The notes under the pieces were generated by a model. It had not been told where the DNA came from. It saw only the letters and a program-made list of their open reading frames with translations, and made no database searches. Made by a program: the position numbers and the translations under genes. 11,579 nt of DNA, from the NCBI GenBank assembly GCA_019246385.1, contig JAFAQP010000045.1:1-11579 (forward strand), in the 5' to 3' direction. This document shows positions 1-6,377 of this stretch, piece by piece (positions within the stretch are counted from its first letter, which is position 1; each line of letters starts with the position of its first letter). The stretch comes from Patescibacteria group bacterium (GTDB lineage Bacteria > Patescibacteriota > Minisyncoccia > Phycocordibacterales > Phycocordibacteraceae).

Positions 1-124
1 ATGTTTCCATGTCCTTGGTATGGTCCGTCTTTACCGGATCGCAGACGCGTAGTTCCTCTTCCATCCGGTGTTCGGAAGGAGGGTTCACGATGCGGTATTT
101 CTTCCCTACTGCTGGTTTAGGCAT
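1..124 (-). CDS. 5' end of an unrecognised protein gene, cut by the window edge
   Basis: Reading the minus strand from an ATG at 122-124 gives 41 uninterrupted codons to the window edge. The protein begins MPKPAVGKKYRIVNPPSE, is rich in charged residues, and has one Cys (residue 28). I do not recognise the family. Support for a real gene comes from the promoter: a perfect TATAAT with an upstream TG extension lies exactly 6 nt before the ATG, the same arrangement as at several other genes here. The start lies 24 nt downstream of the exonuclease stop, so the gene may also receive read-through transcription. There is no Shine-Dalgarno sequence. The DNA superficially recalls 5S rRNA (a CCGAAC motif), but the open frame with a promoter is the better explanation. 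Confidence 0.6.
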   Translation of the reverse strand, partial: MPKPAVGKKYRIVNPPSEHRMEEELRVCDPVKTDHTKDMET

Positions 125-130
125 CAGCAG

Positions 131-139
131 ATTATAGCA
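131..139 (-). promoter_or_regulatory. Extended -10 promoter of the left-edge gene
   Basis: On the minus strand the sequence reads TGCTATAAT, a consensus extended -10 (TGnTATAAT). Six bases (CTGCTG) separate it from the ATG at 124, so transcription is expected to start on the A of ATG. No good -35 is visible, which is normal for extended -10 promoters. Confidence 0.6.
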
Positions 140-148
140 GCGAAAAAA

Positions 149-757
149 CTAAAATTTTTTCGGTATTTGCCACGGTATCGGATACACTTCGAATTCCGGC
201 AGCAGGTTTCTGTCATACAAGAGTCGCACAGCGACTTCCGCGTGGCACATCGCGCCGGTTAGTGCATTGTGAGGTTTCGGCTCTTCCGGAATTCCCACAT
301 AATTCAGTATGGAATCCAAATTCAAGGCGCTTTTATGCTTTTCCGCATCGAATGGAGGGACTTCATGATGGAACACCATGTGCGCGTAGCAGAGCGTGTG
401 CGTGTCTATGGTGCGGTGTGCGAACGGAAACTCGATATGCGCGCGTTCGCAGGCCGCGTAGATATAATCCCTGTCAAAAGAGGGGTTTTGGCCTAAAGTG
501 GTCCAGTCGCGCAGGTCCATTGCCCATGCCAGAAAGCCCTGCAAAAGCTCTTTTTCTGTTTTTTTTGAAGGGTCGGTCGCTTCTTCATGGGTAAAACCAT
601 TCACTTGAAGAGCTTCCGGATTTATATGCGCACCATCCCAAATGCGGCATTCGTCATAGAACTGATTGGTGGGGTTGTCGAGATCGATAGCTCCGATTGA
701 AAGGATGGAGTTCTTATATACATGCAGGCCGCTTGCTTCTATATCGAGGGCTATCAT
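149..757 (-). CDS. DEDDh-type 3'-5' exonuclease-like protein with altered motif III
   Basis: A 202-residue single-domain protein of the DnaQ/RNase T (DEDDh) exonuclease superfamily, whose members remove nucleotides from 3' ends of DNA or RNA using two metal ions. Motif I is DIEASG (Asp5, Glu7). Motif II is GQNPSFDRDYI (Asp95). RTIDTHTL (115-122) is typical of the fold. Motif III is PHNALTGAMCHAEV: His163 is present, but the Asp expected five residues later is Gly168 (codon GGC at 254-256, one transition from GAC). Catalysis may therefore be weakened, another acidic residue may substitute, or this may be a subfamily trait. The substrate cannot be told from sequence. The start is supported by a -10-like TAGAAT exactly 6 nt upstream; there is no Shine-Dalgarno sequence. 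The stop is 24 nt before the left-edge gene, on the same strand. Confidence 0.88.
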   Translation of the reverse strand: MIALDIEASGLHVYKNSILSIGAIDLDNPTNQFYDECRIWDGAHINPEALQVNGFTHEEATDPSKKTEKELLQGFLAWAMDLRDWTTLGQNPSFDRDYIYAACERAHIEFPFAHRTIDTHTLCYAHMVFHHEVPPFDAEKHKSALNLDSILNYVGIPEEPKPHNALTGAMCHAEVAVRLLYDRNLLPEFEVYPIPWQIPKKF

Positions 758-763
758 TTGCCT

Positions 764-769
764 ATTCTA
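764..769 (-). promoter_or_regulatory. -10 element of the exonuclease gene
   Basis: TAGAAT on the minus strand (5 of 6 consensus bases) is separated from the ATG at 757 by the 6 bases AGGCAA. That predicts a leaderless transcript. No convincing -35 was found. Confidence 0.45.
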
Positions 770-933
770 ACGCATTCTCTTGCAATTCCGGGTCATTCTA
801 CATACGTCCCTCTCTTCCTGAAACAGGTGGCAGATATGATCTTGGACTTCTTTTGAACGCCGTAGGGCCTGGGCAGCCGAGAGCGCAGCCTTGAATTTTA
901 TACGCATTTCAGATAGAGTGTCCTCATACCCCG

Positions 934-939
934 TATAAA
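934..939 (+). promoter_or_regulatory. Possible -10 element of rpmA
   Basis: TATAAA lies only 3 nt before the rpmA ATG at 943. This is closer than at the other genes, so the assignment is uncertain. The rest of the 185-nt divergent gap (758-942) shows no RNA gene, repeat or hairpin with a T-run that I can support. Confidence 0.35.
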
Positions 940-942
940 CCT

Positions 943-1218
943 ATGGCAACCAAAAAAGCCGCCGGCTCGGCGAAAAACCTCACCGATTCCAATCCGCAAT
1001 ATTTGGGCGTAAAGCTTTATGCGGGAGAAAAGGCAAAAAAAGGCAACATCATCATCCGCCAGCGCGGCACGAAATTCATGGCGGGCAAGAATGTGCTCAT
1101 GGGCAAAGATCATACCCTCTTTGCCGGCACGGACGGCATAGTTTCATTCAAAGAAAAGCGCAAGGTCCGTTATGACGGCTCGACCATACGGAGAAAAGTC
1201 GTTGAGGTTCGCAGCTAA
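943..1218 (+). CDS. rpmA: 50S ribosomal protein bL27
   Basis: A 91-residue bL27, which sits near the peptidyl-transferase centre of the large ribosomal subunit. The family signature is clear: an N-terminal [12 protein letters not shown] segment equivalent to the usual MAHKKAGGSTRN, then [24 protein letters not shown] (about 35-48) and [12 protein letters not shown]. Length is normal. In most bacteria rpmA directly follows rplU (L21). Here rplU is about 5 kb away on the other strand, so the usual L21-L27 operon is split. The gene converges on rplI and the two stop codons overlap (TAA 1216-1218; rplI TAG 1215-1217). A terminator for this transcript lies inside rplI. No Shine-Dalgarno sequence precedes the ATG. 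Confidence 0.97.
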   Translation: MATKKAAGSAKNLTDSNPQYLGVKLYAGEKAKKGNIIIRQRGTKFMAGKNVLMGKDHTLFAGTDGIVSFKEKRKVRYDGSTIRRKVVEVRS

Positions 1219-1658
1219 AGACCGGACACGAGGACAGTCAATTCTCCCGAGACCCCGTGAAGCGATACTTTTACTCGGTATGGGCCGAGTTTTTTTATGG
1301 CTTCGGAAAGCGACAGTGCACCCTCGGTAAGCGAGATGCCAAGCTGATTCCCTATCGCATCCATTATCTGTTTTTCGCGCACCGCCTCAAAAAGTCCGCC
1401 GGAAGGATTCGCGCGGGCCTTCACCTCCACCGTTTTCCCATCCAGCTTCGCAACCAGTTCCGCTGCGGAAGCGGCATCAGATGCTTGCCGCTCCTTTTTG
1501 CCCGCCTGATCCTTTTCCCACTTTGCTATATTCTGCGGAGTTGCCAAAACACCGAGTTTTTTGGGAATGAGCACGTTCTGCGCATATCCGTCAGCAACGG
1601 TTACTAATGCGCCCCGCACGCCAACCTTCTTTACGTCCTCAAGAAGAATCACTTTCAT
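1215..1658 (-). CDS. rplI: 50S ribosomal protein bL9
   Basis: A 147-residue bL9, the elongated protein at the base of the L1 stalk that helps maintain reading frame. The N-terminal domain is diagnostic: [13 protein letters not shown], then [18 protein letters not shown] with the usual Gly-Tyr-x-N-x-L-I-P core. A charged linker helix (about 45-80) and a C-terminal domain with GGLFEAV and [14 protein letters not shown] follow. The frame is open upstream to 1724, but homology starts exactly at ATG 1658. That ATG comes one base after the ctp stop (TGA 1660-1662), implying translational coupling; there is no Shine-Dalgarno sequence. Its 3' end overlaps the rpmA stop. From memory, bL9 has been reported missing from some CPR groups, so its presence gives weak lineage information. 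Confidence 0.96.
   Translation of the reverse strand: MKVILLEDVKKVGVRGALVTVADGYAQNVLIPKKLGVLATPQNIAKWEKDQAGKKERQASDAASAAELVAKLDGKTVEVKARANPSGGLFEAVREKQIMDAIGNQLGISLTEGALSLSEAIKKLGPYRVKVSLHGVSGELTVLVSGL
1273..1296 (+). terminator. Intrinsic terminator of rpmA, inside rplI coding sequence
   Basis: Perfect 6-bp stem ACTCGG/CCGAGT (1273-1278 and 1285-1290) with loop TATGGG, followed by a run of T's to 1296. It begins 55 nt after the rpmA stop. On the other strand the same bases encode the KKLGPYRV segment of bL9, so the sequence serves both as terminator and as codons. Confidence 0.82.
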
Positions 1659-1659
1659 A

Positions 1660-2883
1660 TCATTTGCCGGTAATAAGGAATTGCGCAGCGCGTTCGAGCT
1701 GAGGATCATTTCCCGCCTTCGCATCCTGATCGCTTATGGTAACGGGAATATCGGGAGTTATGCCTTCGTGAGAGATCGATATGCCATTTGGCGTCAGCCA
1801 TCTCGCGACGGTCACTTTAAGGGATGTATCGGGAGTTATATCGAACACCTGCTGTACCGAGCCTTTGCCGAATGATTTTTCTCCGACAAGCGTCGCCTTA
1901 TGGTAGTCATGGAGCGCTCCGGCGAAGATTTCTGAGGCGGATGCGGATCCTCCGTCGATTAGAATCGCTATTTTCACATTGCCGTCGAAGACATCGTATC
2001 CACGGCTCCGCTGCACGTCCGGGGCCTGTTTGCTCCCATAGTCTTCAGTGACGATAGTCTCCCCTATCGGTAAAAACCAGCTCGCCATATCGACTGCCGC
2101 GTCAAGATACCCTCCCGGATTGCCGCGAAGATCGATAATGAGCTTGCGCGAGCCGGAATTTGCGAAATCGCGAAGTGCGTTCCTGAAAAGTCCGGGCGCC
2201 AGAGAATTGAAGGTATATACATGGATAACGTATACTCCGTCGCTTCGCAGAGAAGTGTCCACGGTCGGTAGATTGATCACTTCGCGCGTCACTTTGACCT
2301 CAAAAGGTTTGCCAGCGCCGCGCAACAGATCAAGCGTTACGGTCGTACCACCCTTGCCCCGTATCATATTGACCGCGGTATCGACGGACATGGTGGTCGT
2401 ATCCTTCCCATCTATTTTCAACAGAATGTCTCCGCTTTTGATGCCGGCGCGATATGCTGGAGTATCTTTGAGGGGAGAAATGACGACGAGTGCGCCGTCT
2501 TTGACGCCAATCTCCATCCCGACACCTTCGAAATCTCCCTGCACTTCCGTATCAAAAAGCGTTTTTTCCTGTGGCGGGAAAAAGGTCGTATACGGATCTC
2601 CAAAAGAGTCCGCGAGGCCCCCAATGGCTCCCCAGACCTTTTGTTTCGGCGTTGTCGTGGCGCTTGTCGTCGCTGAAACGAAATTTTCGTCAAGAATGGT
2701 CCATGCTTTGAATAAAGGAGTAAGATCCGCTCCGTCAGGAGAAGTGAGCGTTGACTGACTTCCGACAGGAATCGCCCAGGGCGGCTTCGGATGGAGAATG
2801 CTACCGAGGACAAACCCGACCATGAAAAGAACGATGGACGCCGTAAAAAGAGCGCTGGAAGGATATTTTGGAGTCTCATCCAT
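1660..2883 (-). CDS. C-terminal processing peptidase, S41 family, membrane-anchored
   Basis: A 407-residue S41 (CtpA/Prc-type) serine protease, a family that trims or degrades envelope proteins from their C-termini. A short cytoplasmic start is followed by one hydrophobic helix (about 11-31) acting as an uncleaved anchor, so the protease domain lies outside the membrane. A PDZ domain spans about 115-200 (FEGVGMEIG, AGIKSGDILLKIDG). The S41 core contains IIDLRGNPGGYL (249-260) and GGSASASEIFAGAL. By comparison with the family, the catalytic residues are Ser315, Lys340 (SFGKGSVQ) and Gln344, with the normal 25-residue Ser-Lys spacing. The C-terminus has SHEGITPDIPV. It probably shares a transcript with rplI, whose ATG follows one base after its TGA. 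Likely a ctpA-type gene; its substrate is unknown. Confidence 0.95.
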   Translation of the reverse strand: MDETPKYPSSALFTASIVLFMVGFVLGSILHPKPPWAIPVGSQSTLTSPDGADLTPLFKAWTILDENFVSATTSATTTPKQKVWGAIGGLADSFGDPYTTFFPPQEKTLFDTEVQGDFEGVGMEIGVKDGALVVISPLKDTPAYRAGIKSGDILLKIDGKDTTTMSVDTAVNMIRGKGGTTVTLDLLRGAGKPFEVKVTREVINLPTVDTSLRSDGVYVIHVYTFNSLAPGLFRNALRDFANSGSRKLIIDLRGNPGGYLDAAVDMASWFLPIGETIVTEDYGSKQAPDVQRSRGYDVFDGNVKIAILIDGGSASASEIFAGALHDYHKATLVGEKSFGKGSVQQVFDITPDTSLKVTVARWLTPNGISISHEGITPDIPVTISDQDAKAGNDPQLERAAQFLITGK

Positions 2884-2891
2884 AGTTTCCC

Positions 2892-2897
2892 ATTATG
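2892..2897 (-). promoter_or_regulatory. Probable extended -10 promoter of ctp-rplI
   Basis: CATAAT on the minus strand, preceded by TGG (extended -10 form), lies 8 nt before the ATG at 2883. The predicted 5' leader is about 2 nt. A CTGACA at 15-nt spacing could serve as a weak -35. Confidence 0.4.
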
Positions 2898-2966
2898 CCA
2901 CAATGCCGGCCGTGTCAGACGTGGAGTCTTAAGCTACGCATGCCGAAAAAGCTGTTTTTGCTGGTG

Positions 2967-2972
2967 TATACT
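2967..2972 (+). promoter_or_regulatory. -10 element of corA
   Basis: TATACT (5 of 6 consensus bases) is separated from the GTG start at 2979 by exactly 6 nt (TTTTGA), so the expected first transcribed base is the G of GTG. This spacing also supports the choice of the GTG start. Confidence 0.5.
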
Positions 2973-2978
2973 TTTTGA

Positions 2979-3896
2979 GTGGTAAATCGGTATCAATACC
3001 AAGACGTCGCCTGGATAGATTGCGAAAGCCCGACCGAAGAAGAGATCATCGACCTGGCCGATGAGTTCGGCTTGGGCTCTATTCTTTCGCAAGAGCTTAT
3101 GACGCCCACGCCCAAACCCCGCGTCGACCTGTATCCGGAATTCGCTTATACGGTCCTTCACTTTCCCGCGCTCCGCCAGACTCATGGAGAATATCCCCTT
3201 CAGGAAGTCGATATAGTCATGGGAAAAAGTTTTATAATCACCGTACATTACGGGCCGGTTCCCGCGATATATGATTTCGCCCGTTCGTTCGAGGCGGCCA
3301 TTCTTCTCAGGCGCTCGAAGGGAGCGGCTCTCCATACCGGGCATGTGCTTTTGGAACTTACCGAACGGCTCTACCAGGGAGTCGAGAACGAGCTGGAATC
3401 CCTGGAGGATGAAGTGTCCATGATAGAAAAAAAAATATTCTCCGGGCATGAACGCGAGATGGTCATGGCAATATCTTCCGTAAGCCGCGAGCTTCTCAAC
3501 CAGAAACGCTCTCTGGCAACGCATCACGACATCCTCGAATCGTTCGAGCAGATAGGGATTTCTCTTTTTGGAGAGAATCTCGGAAATTATTTTCGTGCCG
3601 TAGCCGCCTTCCACTACCGCGTCTACCATCACGCGCTCGCTCTTTCCGATACGGTAGACGAGCTACATCGTACTAACGATTCCCTTTTAACGACCAGTCA
3701 GAACGAGGTCATGAAAACGCTGACCATAATGGCCTTTATAACGCTTCCCCTTACGCTCATTACGGGTCTGTTCGGAATGAACACGCACTATACTCCCGTG
3801 CTCGGTGTTCCAAACGACTTTTGGATCATTCTTGCCATTATGGCAATACTTGCAGTAAGTTTTTTCCTGTACTTCAAGCATAAAAAGTGGTTTTAG
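2979..3896 (+). CDS. corA: CorA-family magnesium/divalent metal transporter
   Basis: A 305-residue CorA-type channel, normally a homopentamer carrying Mg2+ (or Co2+/Ni2+) across the inner membrane. The soluble N-terminal domain (about 1-130) has the family pattern including FAYTVLHFP and VDIVMGKSFIITVHYG. A long helical stalk (about 125-245) leads to two membrane helices (about 247-265 and 282-299). The selectivity motif GMN is at 266-268 within GLFGMNTHY, and the protein ends in the basic KHKKWF, typical of CorA. A GTG start fits both the N-terminal homology and the -10 element 6 nt upstream. It lies divergent from ctp and 91 nt before dnaB; no terminator is visible after it, so read-through into dnaB is possible. 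Confidence 0.95.
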   Translation: MVNRYQYQDVAWIDCESPTEEEIIDLADEFGLGSILSQELMTPTPKPRVDLYPEFAYTVLHFPALRQTHGEYPLQEVDIVMGKSFIITVHYGPVPAIYDFARSFEAAILLRRSKGAALHTGHVLLELTERLYQGVENELESLEDEVSMIEKKIFSGHEREMVMAISSVSRELLNQKRSLATHHDILESFEQIGISLFGENLGNYFRAVAAFHYRVYHHALALSDTVDELHRTNDSLLTTSQNEVMKTLTIMAFITLPLTLITGLFGMNTHYTPVLGVPNDFWIILAIMAILAVSFFLYFKHKKWF

Positions 3897-3938
3897 TGGA
3901 TATCCCGTGTAAAACGAGACACAACGGCTAAAAATATA

Positions 3939-3958
3939 GAGGTGAAGGTCCGCACCTC
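3939..3958. promoter_or_regulatory. Inverted repeat over the -35 region of dnaB
   Basis: Perfect dyad GAGGTG-8 nt-CACCTC. Its right half coincides with where a -35 would fall for the dnaB -10 (17-nt spacing), and no TTGACA-like sequence is present. No T-run follows, so a terminator is unlikely. It could be an operator or activator site. Confidence 0.3.
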
Positions 3959-3975
3959 CGAGTATGGCGCCGCGG

Positions 3976-3981
3976 TACAAT
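3976..3981 (+). promoter_or_regulatory. -10 element of dnaB
   Basis: TACAAT (5 of 6 consensus bases) lies exactly 6 nt (GGCACC) before the ATG at 3988, predicting a leaderless dnaB mRNA and arguing against the in-frame ATG at 3964. Confidence 0.5.
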
Positions 3982-3987
3982 GGCACC

Positions 3988-5367
3988 ATGGCTGAAGCCC
4001 GCATACCTCCCCAGAATATCGAAGCAGAGCGGGCGCTTTTGGGTTCCATATTATTGAAGCCAGACGGCATCCATGAGGTAACCGACCTCATTTCTGCGGA
4101 ATCTTTTTACGTCGAGAAGCACCGAGCCATTTTTCGGGCAATGCTCGATCTCACGGCTACCGGCAGCCCGATAGATCTCCTTTCGACGGCCAATCGCCTG
4201 AAGGAGCTTTCCGAACTGGAAAAGATAGGAGGCAATTCCTATCTTGCGGAACTGGTCTCCGTCGTTCCCACGTCTTCGAACCTAAAATATTACGCTGAGA
4301 TAGTCCAGAAAAAGTCGATGATGCGTGCGCTTATCGAGGCGTCATCCGATATCGGAGAATTGGGGTATGACGAATCTCAAGATATCGATGAACTATTGAA
4401 CAACGCCGAAAAGCGCATCTACGACGTCACGTCGACACCCACCTTGCGCAAATTCGTCGCGATACGCGACACTCTCGGCGAAGCCTGGGAAAGGTTCGAC
4501 AACCTTCACAAAGGAGAACATGAGATGCGCGGCATCCCTACCGGATTTACGTCGCTCGATAACATGCTCGCTGGTTTTCAGCGTTCGGATCTCATCATAC
4601 TCGCCGCGCGACCGTCAATGGGAAAAACCGCTCTCGCCTTGGATATAGCGCGACAAACGGCAATAAAGCACGGCACGCCGGTCGGCATCTTCTCTCTCGA
4701 GATGAGTTCGCAACAGCTCGTGGACCGTATGCTCGCGGCCGAAGCGCGTGTCGACGCGTGGAAGCTACGCACGGGTAAAATATCGACCGATGATGAGTTC
4801 GAGCGCATACGCGACGCCATGGGCCGCCTATCGAAGGCGCCGATCCATATCGATGATGCGCCGGCGACCAATGCGCTCGGAATGCGATCGGCCGCACGCC
4901 GGTTGAAACGCGAGAGCGGCATCGGCCTCCTTATCGTCGATTACCTGCAGCTTATGACGCCTACTTCGGCCCGTTCAAGCGATTCAATGGTGCAGCAGGT
5001 CACGGAGATTTCCCGAGCGTTGAAGACTCTCGCGCGCGAATTGGACGTGCCGGTTTTGGCGCTCTCTCAGCTTTCCCGTGCCATCGAGCAGCGCCGGGGC
5101 CGACCGCGTCTTTCCGATCTGAGGGATTCAGGATCCATCGAACAGGATGCGGACGTGGTGATGTTCATACATAACGAAGACCGGTACAACGACAATAAAG
5201 AGGAGCGCAGCAACGTCGCAGAAATATTGGTCGAAAAGCACAGGAATGGCCCCACGGGAAAGATAGAATTGTACTTTGATGCGCAGCGTGCGACCTTCCT
5301 GCCGATCGACAAATCGGATTTCGGCATCGTCTCGCCGATCGGTCCTGCAAGCGAGGATTTTTGCTAG
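3988..5367 (+). CDS. dnaB: Replicative DNA helicase DnaB
   Basis: A 459-residue hexameric helicase that unwinds DNA at the replication fork. The N-terminal domain starts MAEARIPPQNIEAERALLGS, the standard family opening, and runs to about 150. After a linker the RecA-like ATPase begins at RGIPTGFTSLD (181-191). Walker A is ARPSMGKT (207-214), the Walker B strand is LLIVDYLQL (314-322), the glutamine switch is LALSQLSR (Gln361), and DLRDSGSIEQDADVV is at 377-391. KHRNGPTG (418-425) holds the arginine-finger region. Length is typical and no intein is present. An in-frame ATG at 3964 would add eight residues, but 3988 fits the family start and the -10 at 3976-3981. recR follows 4 nt after the stop, so the two are probably co-transcribed. 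Confidence 0.98.
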   Translation: MAEARIPPQNIEAERALLGSILLKPDGIHEVTDLISAESFYVEKHRAIFRAMLDLTATGSPIDLLSTANRLKELSELEKIGGNSYLAELVSVVPTSSNLKYYAEIVQKKSMMRALIEASSDIGELGYDESQDIDELLNNAEKRIYDVTSTPTLRKFVAIRDTLGEAWERFDNLHKGEHEMRGIPTGFTSLDNMLAGFQRSDLIILAARPSMGKTALALDIARQTAIKHGTPVGIFSLEMSSQQLVDRMLAAEARVDAWKLRTGKISTDDEFERIRDAMGRLSKAPIHIDDAPATNALGMRSAARRLKRESGIGLLIVDYLQLMTPTSARSSDSMVQQVTEISRALKTLARELDVPVLALSQLSRAIEQRRGRPRLSDLRDSGSIEQDADVVMFIHNEDRYNDNKEERSNVAEILVEKHRNGPTGKIELYFDAQRATFLPIDKSDFGIVSPIGPASEDFC

Positions 5368-5371
5368 TGCG

Positions 5372-5974
5372 ATGGCGAACCGCTCCATCGAAGCATTGAC
5401 GAACCTGCTGACAGAATTGCCCGGCTTCGGTCCGCGGCAGGCTCGGCGCGTCACCCAGTATCTCCTTTCTAAAAGTCCACGTTATCGTGAAGAGCTTGCC
5501 GGGCTCATTGTCGAGATAGCAGCGAACGCAAAGCAGTGTCCGAAATGCTTCCGTTACGATGATCTTTCGAAAGAAGGATTCTGCCGCATTTGTTCGGACA
5601 GTTCCCGCGATATATCTTTACTTATGGTCGTAGAAAAAGACGTCGATATTGAGGGGGTGGAAAGTTCTGGAGCCTACCGCGGGTTGTATTTCGTACTTGG
5701 CGGCCTTATGCCGATGACCGAACGGAAAACCAGTCGTACCATTCGCAAGACTGAACTTATGTCTCGCATAGGAAAGAATGCCGTCGCCGAGATCATTTTC
5801 GCTCTTTCAACGACCCCGGAGGGCGATTACACCGCGCGCGAACTCATGAGGGAGATCCGTGAAAAAATGCCCGCTCTGCGGACTACTCTCCTCGGCAGGG
5901 GTCTTTCGATAGGGGCCGAGATAGAATATGCGGATTCCGAGACCCTCAGGAATGCATTAAAAAACCGGGGATGA
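5372..5974 (+). CDS. recR: Recombination protein RecR
   Basis: A 200-residue RecR, which forms a ring clamp with RecO/RecF partners to load RecA at gaps during recombinational repair. A helix-hairpin-helix lies at about 8-35 (LTELPGFGPRQARRVTQYLL), then a C4 zinc finger (Cys56, Cys59, Cys71, Cys74). The Toprim domain follows from about 82 (LLMVVEKDVDIEGVESSG) with YFVLGG, TTPEGDYTA and the closing GLSIGAEIEYADSETL. The frame is open upstream to 5276, but the homologous start is ATG 5372, four bases after the dnaB TAG. No close Shine-Dalgarno sequence is seen, so translation is probably coupled to dnaB. recR more commonly follows dnaX-ybaB; pairing with dnaB is less usual. The stop (TGA) lies in the loop of a terminator hairpin. 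Confidence 0.97.
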   Translation: MANRSIEALTNLLTELPGFGPRQARRVTQYLLSKSPRYREELAGLIVEIAANAKQCPKCFRYDDLSKEGFCRICSDSSRDISLLMVVEKDVDIEGVESSGAYRGLYFVLGGLMPMTERKTSRTIRKTELMSRIGKNAVAEIIFALSTTPEGDYTARELMREIREKMPALRTTLLGRGLSIGAEIEYADSETLRNALKNRG

Positions 5975-5984
5975 GCCCGGTCTT
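5959..5984. terminator. Bidirectional terminator between recR and rplU
   Basis: Perfect 6-bp stem ACCGGG/CCCGGT (5964-5969 and 5976-5981) with a 6-nt loop. On the minus strand a T-run (5963-5959) follows, making a good intrinsic terminator for rplU. On the plus strand the tail is the weaker CTTATTT, enough for partial termination of recR. The hairpin includes the last codons and stop of recR. Confidence 0.78.
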
Positions 5985-5986
5985 AT

Positions 5987-6295
5987 TTAGAAATTTCCTA
6001 TCTTCACGCGCATGAATGGCTGCCGATGGCCGCGCTTCTTGTAGTAGCGGCTCTTCGCCTTGTATTTGACGACCGTTATCTTCTTTCCTCTTCCCTCTTC
6101 AACGATGGTTGCGGGAATTTTCGCTCCAGAAACGGACGGGGCACCTATAGTTACTGCATTGCCGTCATCCGTCATAAGAACGGAATCGAATGATATGGAG
6201 TCGCCTTTCTTGCCTCCGGTTTTTTCGATAGTGAGCATGGAGCCTTCCTCGACAAGGTATTGTTTCCCGCCCGTTTTTATGATCGCGATATTCAT
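5987..6295 (-). CDS. rplU: 50S ribosomal protein bL21
   Basis: A 102-residue bL21, a large-subunit protein that binds 23S rRNA. It opens with NIAIIKTGGKQYLVEEGS, the standard family start. It has the central FDSVLMTDDG and ends with the rRNA-binding KYKAKSRYYKKRGHRQPFMRVKI, equivalent to the usual KYKRRKNYRRKTGHRQ region. Length is normal. It is a single-gene unit with its own promoter and terminator and is not followed by rpmA, unlike the usual arrangement. The predicted 5' leader is only about 4 nt and no Shine-Dalgarno sequence is present. It converges with recR, 12 nt between stop codons. Confidence 0.97.
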   Translation of the reverse strand: MNIAIIKTGGKQYLVEEGSMLTIEKTGGKKGDSISFDSVLMTDDGNAVTIGAPSVSGAKIPATIVEEGRGKKITVVKYKAKSRYYKKRGHRQPFMRVKIGNF

Positions 6296-6305
6296 ATCGA
6301 AAAGC

Positions 6306-6334
6306 AGTGTATCCTAAAAATAAATGCCTGACAA
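6306..6334 (-). promoter_or_regulatory. Promoter of rplU
   Basis: On the minus strand, TTGTCA (6329-6334) is followed after exactly 17 nt by TACACT (6306-6311). The -10 ends 10 nt before the ATG at 6295. It is back-to-back with the promoter of the neighbouring small plus-strand gene. Confidence 0.65.
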
Positions 6335-6343
6335 CCTATATTC

Positions 6344-6371
6344 TTGACAAACATAATAATTAATTTATTAT
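6344..6371 (+). promoter_or_regulatory. Consensus promoter of the 69-residue gene
   Basis: A perfect TTGACA (6344-6349), a 16-nt AT-rich spacer and TATTAT (6366-6371) are followed by exactly 6 nt (TTCTCT) and the ATG at 6378. This is one of the best -35/-10 pairs in the window and predicts a leaderless mRNA. Confidence 0.72.
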
Positions 6372-6377
6372 TTCTCT

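Noticed and set aside
1..116. Possible 5S rRNA on the minus strand (CCGAAC motif and hairpin-like CCTCC/GGAAGAGG).
   Set aside because: The helix spacing does not fit 5S, and the same strand has an uninterrupted 41-codon frame with a consensus promoter at its ATG.
2048..2758. Long plus-strand open frame (236 codons) opposite ctp.
   Set aside because: It lies entirely antisense to a clearly recognisable S41 protease, is low-complexity in Ser/Pro/Arg, and has no promoter or homology that I recognise.
2934..3632. Long minus-strand open frame (232 codons) opposite corA.
   Set aside because: Shadow of the corA coding frame; no recognisable domain and no promoter.
3964..3987. Upstream in-frame ATG for dnaB.
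   Set aside because: It would add eight unconserved residues, and the -10 element lies between it and the family-typical start at 3988.
5276..5371. N-terminal extension of recR overlapping dnaB.
   Set aside because: RecR homology begins at 5372 and the extra 32 residues are Arg/Ser-rich shadow of dnaB.
5972..5974. Possibility of a recoded UGA (code 25).
   Set aside because: TGA serves as the natural stop of recR and ctp, and no gene contains in-frame TGA.
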